DNA of 64,000 nt from Xestospongia muta. Its lineage: Eukaryota > Porifera > Demospongiae > Haplosclerida > Petrosiidae. The stretch's first letter is position 1. Each line of letters begins with the position of its first letter. The stretch spans positions 21,706,245 to 21,770,244 of the forward strand of contig OY848917.1 in the NCBI GenBank assembly GCA_963693285.1. The letters are read 5' to 3'. Under the pieces are notes generated by a model. It worked only from the letters and a program-made list of their open reading frames with translations, was not told the origin of the DNA and made no database searches. Shown piece after piece: positions 52,101 to 64,000 of this stretch. A program made the translations under genes and the position numbers.

Positions 52101-52600
52101 CTGACAAGCTTCCCATGCAAGACATTGTAAACAATTAACGTTTATACAAACAATAGGGTAAATAAAATAACAACATTTAATTTAAAACTCTTAGAATTCA
52201 TACTAAATTATATCACACTTACCCGCTATTTTATTGTAAACAACACATTCAGATGACAAGTAATCACACCAACATAAATTTAAAAAACAAAACAATAAAG
52301 TAAACAAAATCACCACAACACATTCAATATACTTTGAATTCATACTACATTATATCAAAATTACATCCTATTATATTATAAAGAACACATTTAGATGACA
52401 AGTAATAACAGCAAACATAAATGTGTAAACAAAAAGCAATACTGTAAACAAAATCACAACAACACATTCGTATGCTCAAAATGCATACTAAGTTATAGAT
52501 AAAAAATGATCAAAATATACATAAAAAGAAACCTAACAAGAAGCTTCAACTCTTATTATTGATAGATATCGAATGTTATATCAATCACAGTTAGGGTTAC
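46200..52600. repeat. Higher-order block A, second copy
   Basis: Second copy of 37000-43400 at an offset of 9,182. In the middle (units near 48600-50600) the unit variants are shifted by one relative to the first copy, which points to unequal exchange or conversion after the large duplication. Confidence 0.7.
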
Positions 52601-54667
52601 AAAATCCATTGCTGATACAGAAATTGACAGTTACAGGATCCATTCACTTTAATCTCATTTTTTGCTCGCATAGGTTGCATATCACAATATAATAAACAAA
52701 ATTCCAAAAATGGATACACATAGATACCACACAATCTCAAACAATTATAGTACAGCCTGACAAGCTTCCCATGCAAGACATTGTAAACAATTAACGTTTA
52801 TACAAAAATAGGGTAAATAAAATAACAACATTCAATTTAAAACTCTTAGAATTCATACTACATTATATCACACTTACCTCCTATTATATTGTAAACAACA
52901 CATTCAGATGACAAGTAATCACACCAACATAAATTTAAAAAACAAAACAATAAAGTAAACAAAATCACAACAACACATTCAATATACTTTGAATTCATAC
53001 TACATTATATCAAAATTACATCCTATTATATTGTAAAGAACACATTTAGATGACAAATAATAACAGCAAACATAAATGTGTAAACAAAAACCAATACTGT
53101 AAACAAAATCACAACAACACATTCAGTATGCTCAAAATGCATACTAGGCTATAGCTATAAAATGCTCAAAATATACATAAAAAGAAACCTAGCAAGAAGC
53201 TTCAACTCTTATTATTGATAGATATCGAATGTTATACCAATCACAGTTAGGGTTACGAAATCCATTGCTGATACAGAATTGCCAGTTACAGGATCCATTC
53301 ACTTTAATCTCATTTCTTGCTCTCATAAGTTGCATATAACAATATAATAAATAAAATTCCAAAAATGGATACACATAGATACCACACAATCTCAAACAAT
53401 TATAGTACAGCCTGACAAGCTTCCCATGCAAGACATTGTAAACAATTAACGTTTATACAAACAATAGGGTAAATAAAATAACAAAATTCAATTCAAAAGA
53501 CTTAGAATTCATACTACATTATATCACACTTACCAACTATTATATTGTAAACAACACATTCAGATGACAAGTAATCACACCAACATAAATTTAAAAAACA
53601 AAACAATAAAGTAAACAAAATCACAACAATACATTCAATATACTTTGAATTCATACTACATTATATCAAAATTACATCCAATTATATTGTAAAGAACACA
53701 TTTAGATGACAAGTAATAACAGCAAACATAAATGTGTAAACAAAAAGCAATACTGTAAACAAAATCACAACAACACATTCAGTATGCTCAAAATGCATAC
53801 TAGGTTATAGCTATAAAATGCTCAAAATATACCTAAAAAGAAACCTAGCAAGAAGCTTCAACTCTTATTATTGATAGATATCGAATGTTATAACAATCAC
53901 AGTTAGGGTTACGAAATCCATTGCTGATACAGAATTGCCAGTTACAGGATCCATTCACTTTAATCTCATTTCTTGCTCTCATAAGTTGCATATAACAATA
54001 TAATAAATAAAATTCCAAAAATGGATACACATAGATACCACACAATCTCAAACAATTATAGTACAGCCTGACAAGCTTCCCATGCAAGACATTGTAAACA
54101 ATTAACGTTTATACAAACAATAGGGTAAATAAAATAACAACATTCAATTTAAAACTCTTAGAATTCATACTACATTATATCACACTTACCTCCTATTATA
54201 TTGTAAGCAACACATTCAGATGACAAGTATTCACACCAACATAAATTTAAAAAACAAAACAATAAAGTAAACAAAATCACAACAATACATTCAATATACT
54301 TTGAATTCATACTACATTATATCAAAATTACATCCTATTATATTGTAAAGAACACATTTAGATGACAAGTAATAACAGCAAACATAAATGTGTAAACAAA
54401 AAGCAATACTGTAAACAAAATCACAACAACACATTCAGTATGCTCAAATGCATGCTAAGTTATAGCTAAAAAATGCTCAAAATATACCTAAAAAGAAACC
54501 TAGCAAGAAGCTTCAACTCTTATTATTGATAGATATCGAATGTTATAACAATCACAGTTAGGGTTACGAAATCCATTGCTGATACAGAAATTGCCAGTTA
54601 CAGGATCCATTCACTTTAATCTCATTTTTTGCTCGCATAGGTTGCATATAACAATATAATAAATAAA

Positions 54668-54821
54668 ATTCCAAAAATGGATACACATAGATACCACACA
54701 ATCTAAAACAATCATAGTACAGCCTGACAAGCTTCCCATGCAAGATTCCAAAAATGGATACACATAGATACCACACAATCTAAAACAATTATAGTACAGC
54801 CTGACAAGCTTCCCATGCAAG
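54668..54821. repeat. 77-bp duplication inside one satellite unit
   Basis: ATTCCAAAAATGGATACACATAG through CCCATGCAAG appears at 54668 and again at 54745, so this unit is about 77 bases longer than its neighbours. The copies differ at a single position or so (ATCATAG against ATTATAG). Confidence 0.85.
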
Positions 54822-55499
54822 ACATTGTAAACAATTAACGTTTATACAAACAATAGGGTAAATAAAATAACAACATTCAATTTAAAAGACTTAGAATTCA
54901 TACTACATTATATCACACTTACCTCCTATTATATTGTAAACAACACATTCAGATGACAAGTAATCACACCAACATAAATTTAAAAAACAAAACAATAAAG
55001 TAAACAAAATCACAACAATACATTCAATATACTTTGAATTCATACGACATTATATCAAAATTACATCCTATTATATTGTAAAGAACACATTTAGATGACA
55101 AATAACAACAGCAAACATAAATGTGTAAACAAAAAGCAATACTGTAAACAAAATCACAACAACACATTCAGTATGCTCAAAATGCATACTAGGCTATAGC
55201 TATAAAATGCTCAAAATATACATAAAAAGAAACCTAGCAAGAAGCTTCAACTCTTATTATTGATAGATATCGAATGTTATACCAATCACAGTTAGGGTTA
55301 CGAAATCCATTGCTGATACAGAATTGACAGTTACAGAATCCATTCACTTTAATCTCATTTCTTGCTCTCATAAGTTGCATATAACAATATAATAAATAAA
55401 ATTCCAAAAATGGATACACATAGATACCACACAATCTCAAACAATTATAGTACAGCCTGACAAGCTTCCCATGCAAGACATTGTAAACAATTAACGTTT

Positions 55500-58400
55500 A
55501 TACAAACAATAGGGTAAATAAAATAACAACATTCAATTTAAAACTCTTAGAATTCATACTAAATTATATCACACTTACCTCCTATTATATTGTAAACAAC
55601 ACATTCAGATGACAAGTAATCACACCAACATAAATTTAAAAAACAAAACAATAAAGTAAACAAAATCACAACAATACATTCAATATACTTTGAATTCATA
55701 CTACATTATATCAAAATTATATCTTATTTTATTGTAAAGAACACATTTAGATGACAAATAATAACAGCAAACATAAATGTGTAAACAAAAAGCAATACTG
55801 TAAACAAAATCACAACAACACATTCAGTATGCTCAAAATGCATACTAGGCTATAGCTATAAAATGCTCAAAATATACATAAAAAGAAACCTAGCAAGAAG
55901 CTTCAACTCTTATTATTGATAGATATCGAATGTTATAACAATCACAGTTAGTGTTACGAAATCCATTGCTGATACAGAATTGCCAGTTACAGGATCCATT
56001 CATTTTAATCTCATTTCTTGCTCTCATAAGTTGCATATAACAATATAATAAATAAAATTCCAAAAATGGATACACATAGATACCACACAATCTCAAACAA
56101 TTATAGTACAGCCTGACAAGCTTCCCGTGCAAGACATTGTAAACAATTAACATTTATACAAACAATAGGGTAAATAAAATAACAACATTCAATTTAAAAC
56201 TCTTAGAATTCATACTACAATATATCACACTTACCCGCTATTATATTGTAAACAACACATTCAGATGACAAGTAATCACACCAACATAAATTTAAAAAAA
56301 CAAACAATAAAGTAAAAAAAATCACAACAACACATTCAATATACTTTGAATTCATACTACATTATATCAAAATTACATCCTATTATATTGTAAAGAACAC
56401 ATTTAGATGACAAATAATAACAGCAAACATAAATGTGCAAACAAAAACCAATACTGTAAACAAAATCACAACAACACATTCAGTATGCTCAAAATGCATA
56501 CTAGGTTATAGCTACAAAATGCTCAAAATATAGCTAAAAAGAAACCTAGCAAGAAGCTTCAACTCTTATTATTGATAGATATTGAATGTTATAGCAATCA
56601 CAGTTAGGGTAATGAAATCCATTGTTGATACAGATATTGGCAGTTACAGGATCCATTCACTTTAATCTCATTTCTTGCTCACATAAGTTGCATATAACAA
56701 CATAATAAATAAAATTGCAAAAATGGATACACATAGATACCACACAATCTAAAACAATCATAGTACAGCCTGACAAGCTTCCCATGCAAGACATTGCAAA
56801 CCATTAACATTTATACAAACAAAAGGTTAATAAAACAACAACATTCAATTCAAAAGACTTAGAATTCATACTAAATTATATCACACTTACCAACTATTAT
56901 ATTGTAAACAACACATTCAGATGACAAGTAATCACACCAACATAAATTTAAAAAACAAAACAATAAAGTAAACAAAATCACAACAATACATTCAATATAC
57001 TTTGAATTCATACTACATTATATAAAAATTACATCCAATTATATTGTAAAGAACACATTTAGATGACAAGTAATAACAGCAAACATAAATGTGTAAACAA
57101 AAACCAATACTGTAAACAAAATCACAACAACACATTCAGTATGCTCAAAATGCATACTAGGCTATAGCTATAAAATGCTCAAAATATACATAAAAAGAAA
57201 CCTAGCAAGAAGCTTCAACTCTTATTATTGATAGATATCGAATGTTATAACAATCACAGTTAGTGTTACGAAATCCATTGCTGATACAGAATTGCCAGTT
57301 ACAGGATCCATTCATTTTAATCTCATTTCTTGCTCTCATAAGTTGCATATAACAATATAATAAATAAAATTCCAAAAATGGATACACATAGATACCACAC
57401 AATCTCAAACAATTATAGTACAGCCTGACAAGCTTCCCGTGCAAGACATTGTAAACAATTAACATTTATACAAACAATAGGGTAAATAAAATAACAACAT
57501 TCAATTTAAAACTCTTAGAATTCATACTACAATATATCACACTTACCCGCTATTATATTGTAAACAACACATTCAGATGACAAGTAATCACACCAACATA
57601 AATTTAAAAAAACAAACAATAAAGTAAAAAAAATCACAACAACACATTCAATATACTTTGAATTCATACTACATTATATCAAAATTACATCCTATTATAT
57701 TGTAAAGAACACATTTAGATGACAAATAATAACAGCAAACATAAATGTGCAAACAAAAACCAATACTGTAAACAAAATCACAACAACACATTCAGTATGC
57801 TCAAAATGCATACTAGGTTATAGCTACAAAATGCTCAAAATATAGCTAAAAAGAAACCTAGCAAGAAGCTTCAACTCTTATTATTGATAGATATTGAATG
57901 TTATAGCAATCACAGTTAGGGTAATGAAATCCATTGTTGATACAGATATTGGCAGTTACAGGATCCATTCACTTTAATCTCATTTCTTGCTCACATAAGT
58001 TGCATATAACAACATAATAAATAAAATTGCAAAAATGGATACACATAGATACCACACAATCTAAAACAATCATAGTACAGCCTGACAAGCTTCCCATGCA
58101 AGACATTGCAAACCATTAACATTTATACAAACAAAAGGTTAATAAAACAACAACATTCAATTCAAAAGACTTAGAATTCATACTAAATTATATCACACTT
58201 ACCAACTATTATATTGTAAACAACACATTCAGATGACAAGTAATCACACCAACATAAATTTAAAAAACAAAACAATAAAGTAAACAAAATCACAACAATA
58301 CATTCAATATACTTTGAATTCATACTACATTATATCAAAATTACATCCAATTATATTGTAAAGAACACATTTAGATGACAAGTAATAACAGCAAACATAA

Positions 58401-61400
58401 ATGTGTAAACAAAAACCAATACTGTAAACAAAATCACAACAACACATTCAGTATGCTCAAAATGCATACTAGGTTATAGCTATAAAATGCTCAAAATATA
58501 CATAAAAAGAAACCTAGCAAGAAGCTTCAACTCTTATTATTGATAGATATCGAATGTTATACCAATCACAGTTAGGGTTACAAAATCCATTGCTGATACA
58601 GAATTGCCAGTTACAGGATCCATTCACTTTAATCTCATTTCTTGCTCTCATAAGTTGCATATAACAATATAATAAATAAAATTCCAAAAATGGATACACA
58701 TAGATACCACACAATCTCAAACAATTATAGTACAGCCTGACAAGCTTCCCATGCAAGACATTGTAAACAATTAACGTTTATACAAACAATAGGGTAAATA
58801 AAATAACAACATTCAATTTAAAACTCTTAGAATTCATACTACATTATATCACACTTACCTCCTATTATATTGTAAACAACACATTCAGATGACAAGTAAT
58901 CACACCAACATAAATTTAAAAAACAAAACAATAAAGTAAACAAAATCACAACAATACATTCAATATACTTTGAATTCATACTATATTATATAAAAATTAC
59001 ATCTTATTATATTGTAAAGAACACATTTAGATGACAAATAATAACAGCAAACATAAATGTGTAAACAAAAACCAATACTGTAAACAAAATCACAACAACA
59101 CATTCAGTATGCTCAAAATGCATACTAAGTTATAGCTAAAAAATGCTCAAAATATAGCTAAAAAGAAACCTAGCAAGAAGCTTCAACTCTTATTATTGAT
59201 AGATATTGAATGTTATAGCAATCACAGTTAGGGTAATGAAATCCATTGTTGATACAGAAATTGGCAGTTACAGGATCCATTCACTTTAATCTCATTTCTT
59301 GCTCACATAGGTTGCATATCACAATATAATAAATAAAATTCCAAAAATGGATACACATAGATACCATACAATCTAAAACAATCATAGTACAGCCTGACAA
59401 GCTTCTCATGCAAGACATTGTAAACAATTAACGTTTATACAAACAATAGGGTAAATAAAATAACAACATTCAATTTAAAACTTTTAGAATTCATACTACA
59501 TTATATCACACTTACCTCCTATTATATTGTAAACAACACATTCAGATGACAAGTAATCACACCAACATAAATTTAAAAAACAAAACAATAAAGTAAACAA
59601 AATCACAACAATACATTCAATATACTTTGAATTCATACTACATTATATCAAAATTACATCTTATTATATTGTAAAGAACACATTTAGATGACAAATAATA
59701 ACAGCAAACATAAATGTGTAAACAAAAAGCAATACTGTAAACAAAATCACAACAACACATTCAGTATGCTCAAAATGCATACTAGGCTATAGCTATAAAA
59801 TGCTCAAAATATACATAAAAAGAAACCTAGCAAGAAGCTTCAACTCTTATTATTGATAGATATCGAATGTTATAACAATCACAGTTAGTGTTACGAAATC
59901 CATTGCTGATACAGAATTGCCAGTTACAGGATCCATTCATTTTAATCTCATTTCTTGCTCTCATAAGTTGCATATAACAATATAATAAATAAAATTCCAA
60001 AAATGGATACACATAGATACCACACAATCTCAAACAATTATAGTACAGCCTGACAAGCTTCCCGTGCAAGACATTGTAAACAATTAACATTTATACAAAC
60101 AATAGGGTAAATAAAATAACAACATTCAATTTAAAACTCTTAGAATTCATACTACAATATATCACACTTACCCGCTATTATATTGTAAACAACACATTCA
60201 GATGACAAGTAATCACACCAACATAAATTTAAAAAAACAAACAATAAAGTAAAAAAAATCACAACAACACATTCAATATACTTTGAATTCATACTACATT
60301 ATATCAAAATTACATCCTATTATATTGTAAAGAACACATTTAGATGACAAATAATAACAGCAAACATAAATGTGCAAACAAAAACCAATACTGTAAACAA
60401 AATCACAACAACACATTCAGTATGCTCAAAATGCATACTAGGTTATAGCTACAAAATGCTCAAAATATAGCTAAAAAGAAACCTAGCAAGAAGCTTCAAC
60501 TCTTATTATTGATAGATATTGAATGTTATAGCAATCACAGTTAGGGTAATGAAATCCATTGTTGATACAGATATTGGCAGTTACAGGATCCATTCACTTT
60601 AATCTCATTTCTTGCTCTCATAAGTTGCATATAACAACATAATAAATAAAATTGCAAAAATGGATACACATAGATACCACACAATCTAAAACAATCATAG
60701 TACAGCCTGACAAGCTTCCCATGCAAGACATTGCAAACCATTAACATTTATACAAACAAAAGGTTAATAAAACAACAACATTCAATTCAAAAGACTTAGA
60801 ATTCATACTAAATTATATCACACTTACCAACTATTATATTGTAAACAACACATTCAGATGACAAGTAATCACACCAACATAAATTTAAAAAACAAAACAA
60901 TAAAGTAAACAAAATCACAACAATACATTCAATATACTTTGAATTCATACTACATTATATCAAAATTACATCTTATTATATTGTAAAGAACACATTTAGA
61001 TGACAAATAATAACAGCAAACATAAATGTGTAAACAAAAAGCAATACTGTAAACAAAATCACAACAACACATTCAGTATGCTCAAAATGCATACTAGGCT
61101 ATAGCTATAAAATGCTCAAAATATACATAAAAAGAAACCTAGCAAGAAGCTTCAACTCTTATTATTGATAGATATCGAATGTTATAACAATCACAGTTAG
61201 TGTTACGAAATCCATTGCTGATACAGAATTGCCAGTTACAGGATCCATTCATTTTAATCTCATTTCTTGCTCTCATAAGTTGCATATAACAATATAATAA
61301 ATAAAATTCCAAAAATGGATACACATAGATACCACACAATCTCAAACAATTATAGTACAGCCTGACAAGCTTCCCGTGCAAGACATTGTAAACAATTAAC

Positions 61401-64000
61401 ATTTATACAAACAATAGGGTAAATAAAATAACAACATTCAATTTAAAACTCTTAGAATTCATACTACAATATATCACACTTACCCGCTATTATATTGTAA
61501 ACAACACATTCAGATGACAAGTAATCACACCAACATAAATTTAAAAAAACAAACAATAAAGTAAAAAAAATCACAACAACACATTCAATATACTTTGAAT
61601 TCATACTACATTATATCAAAATTACATCCTATTATATTGTAAAGAACACATTTAGATGACAAATAATAACAGCAAACATAAATGTGCAAACAAAAACCAA
61701 TACTGTAAACAAAATCACAACAACACATTCAGTATGCTCAAAATGCATACTAGGTTATAGCTACAAAATGCTCAAAATATAGCTAAAAAGAAACCTAGCA
61801 AGAAGCTTCAACTCTTATTATTGATAGATATTGAATGTTATAGCAATCACAGTTAGGGTAATGAAATCCATTGTTGATACAGATATTGGCAGTTACAGGA
61901 TCCATTCACTTTAATCTCATTTCTTGCTCTCATAAGTTGCATATAACAACATAATAAATAAAATTGCAAAAATGGATACACATAGATACCACACAATCTA
62001 AAACAATCATAGTACAGCCTGACAAGCTTCCCATGCAAGACATTGCAAACCATTAACATTTATACAAACAAAAGGTTAATAAAACAACAACATTCAATTC
62101 AAAAGACTTAGAATTCATACTAAATTATATCACACTTACCAACTATTATATTGTAAACAACACATTCAGATGACAAGTAATCACACCAACATAAATTTAA
62201 AAAACAAAACAATAAAGTAAACAAAATCACAACAATACATTCAATATACTTTGAATTCATACTACATTATATCAAAATTACATCCAATTATATTGTAAAG
62301 AACACATTTAGATGACAAGTAATAACAGCAAACATAAATGTGTAAACAAAAACCAATACTGTAAACAAAATCACAACAACACATTCAGTATGCTCAAAAT
62401 GCATACTAGGTTATAGCTATAAAATGCTCAAAATATACATAAAAAGAAACCTAGCAAGAAGCTTCAACTCTTATTATTGATAGATATCGAATGTTATACC
62501 AATCACAGTTAGGGTTACAAAATCCATTGCTGATACAGAATTGCCAGTTACAGGATCCATTCACTTTAATCTCATTTCTTGCTCTCATAAGTTGCATATA
62601 ACAATATAATAAATAAAATTCCAAAAATGGATACACATAGATACCACACAATCTCAAACAATTATAGTACAGCCTGACAAGCTTCCCATGCAAGACATTG
62701 TAAACAATTAACGTTTATACAAACAATAGGGTAAATAAAATAACAACATTCAATTTAAAACTCTTAGAATTCATACTACATTATATCACACTTACCTCCT
62801 ATTATATTGTAAACAACACATTCAGATGACAAGTAATCACACCAACATAAATTTAAAAAACAAAACAATAAAGTAAACAAAATCACAACAATACATTCAA
62901 TATACTTTGAATTCATACTATATTATATAAAAATTACATCTTATTATATTGTAAAGAACACATTTAGATGACAAATAATAACAGCAAACATAAATGTGTA
63001 AACAAAAACCAATACTGTAAACAAAATCACAACAACACATTCAGTATGCTCAAAATGCATACTAAGTTATAGCTACAAAATGCTCAAAATATAGCTAAAA
63101 AGAAACCTAGCAAGAAGCTTCAACTCTTATTATTGATAGATATTGAATGTTATAGCAATCACAGTTAGGGTAATGAAATCCATTGTTGATACAGAAATTG
63201 GCAGTTACAGGATCCATTCACTTTAATCTCATTTCTTGCTCACATAGGTTGCATATCACAATATAATAAATAAAATTCCAAAAATGGATACACATAGATA
63301 CCATACAATCTAAAACAATCATAGTACAGCCTGACAAGCTTCTCATGCAAGACATTGTAAACAATTAACGTTTATACAAACAATAGGGTAAATAAAATAA
63401 CAACATTCAATTTAAAACTTTTAGAATTCATACTACATTATATCACACTTACCTCCTATTATATTGTAAACAACACATTCAGATGACAAGTAATCACACC
63501 AACATAAATTTAAAAAACAAAACAATAAAGTAAACAAAATCACAACAATACATTCAATATACTTTGAATTCATACTACATTATATCAAAATTACATCTTA
63601 TTATATTGTAAAGAACACATTTAGATGACAAATAATAACAGCAAACATAAATGTGTAAACAAAAAGCAATACTGTAAACAAAATCACAACAACACATTCA
63701 GTATGCTCAAAATGCATACTAGGCTATAGCTATAAAATGCTCAAAATATACATAAAAAGAAACCTAGCAAGAAGCTTCAACTCTTATTATTGATAGATAT
63801 CGAATGTTATACCAATCACAGTTAGGGTTACGAAATTTATTGCTGATACAGAATTGCCAGTTACAGGATCCATTCACTTTAATCTCATTTCTTGCTCTCA
63901 TAAGTTGCATATAACAATATAATAAATAAAATTCCAAAAATGGATACACATAGATACCACACAATCTAAAACAATTATAGTACAGCCTGACAAGCTTCCC
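55500..64000. repeat. Dimer and hexamer higher-order structure at the right end
   Basis: The variant CAGATATTGGCAG occurs at 56631, 57943, 60568 and 61880, so spacing is 1,312 (two units) within pairs and 2,625 (four units) between the middle two. Units at 58514 and 62451 share variants at ~3,937 bases (six units). Copies in register are almost identical, which marks this as the most recently homogenised part of the array. Confidence 0.75.

Larger units (their letters stand above)
29610..64000. repeat. Satellite array of ~52 head-to-tail 656-bp units
   Basis: Landmarks such as GACAAGCTTCCCATGCAAG, ATTGATAGATATCGAATG and TAGGGTAAATAAAATAACAAC recur every 655-656 bases from ~29,610 to the window end, all in one orientation. 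The first unit (to ~30,230) is the most diverged, as expected at an array edge, and the last is cut by the window. The + strand is rich in A and C and poor in G. Each unit contains two ~145-bp subrepeats plus a partial third and a ~220-bp unique part. Units differ by a few percent and by 1-base indels. No transposase or reverse transcriptase is present. Confidence 0.97.

Noticed and set aside
34220..63964. Recurrent 66-87-codon open frames (LVRLYYNCLRLCG...) in almost every satellite unit, looking like a multicopy gene family
   Set aside because: The apparent starts are TTG rather than ATG, several units break the frame by a one-base indel (CAGAAATTG against CAGAATTG) or early stop, and flanking non-coding parts are conserved just as well. 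Homogenisation of the satellite explains the shared frame.
29610..64000. Telomere, because each unit contains CAGTTAGGGTTA
   Set aside because: There is only one and a half hexamer per 656 bases, often mutated (TTAAGGTTA, TTAGTGTTA), with no uninterrupted TTAGGG tract.
29610..64000. CRISPR-like or LTR array
   Set aside because: Units are 656 bp with no short repeat/unique spacer alternation, and no reverse transcriptase, integrase or LTR termini occur in them.

Overview
The window looks like AT-rich, intron-bearing metazoan nuclear DNA, most plausibly from a sponge. That is an inference. It rests on spliced genes with short GT-AG introns, an ankyrin-ROC-COR-Death domain gene, an AATF-like animal nucleolar gene fragment, and a mixture of pogo-type DNA transposons, gypsy-type elements and tyrosine-recombinase elements. 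I see no bacterial operons, rRNA or tRNA genes. All gene models were made by eye from splice sites, phase and residue patterns.

Layout. 1-540: the 3' end of an unrecognised + strand gene with a very acidic C terminus. 780-1660: short inverted and direct repeats. 1784-4131 (- strand): a decayed 5' part of an AATF/Che-1-like gene. 4184-8972: a complete-looking pogo/Tc1-type DNA transposon with ~0.4 kb inverted repeats and a TA target duplication. It carries a broken DDE transposase, a tandemly multiplied small exon, a Ulp1/SENP-like cysteine protease and a PHD-like finger. 9000-10600: a 320-bp tandem duplication, then a rearranged duplicate of the 3' exons of the next gene.

12838-28739 (- strand, 5' end outside the window): one gene reconstructed as eight exons. 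Five separate phase-0 exons each encode about one ankyrin repeat. A 2,079-bp exon encodes a last ankyrin repeat, a ROC GTPase and a COR-like region, then comes a 67-bp linker exon and a terminal Death-domain-like exon. Domain order resembles DAPK1 without its kinase, which suggests a signalling or cell-death scaffold. Its 8-kb intron (17475-25554) holds fossils of a gypsy-type retroelement, a tyrosine-recombinase element and a second pogo-type transposase.

29610-64000: more than half of the window is one satellite array of about 52 head-to-tail copies of a ~656-bp AT-rich unit, running off the right edge. It has internal ~145-bp subrepeats and higher-order structure (a 14-unit/9,182-bp duplication, 2-unit/1,312-bp and 6-unit/~3,937-bp periods). 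It lies immediately 5' of the last visible ankyrin exon, so it may sit in an intron or the 5' flank of that gene. The 80-codon open frame that recurs in it is best explained by homogenisation of the DNA rather than by coding.
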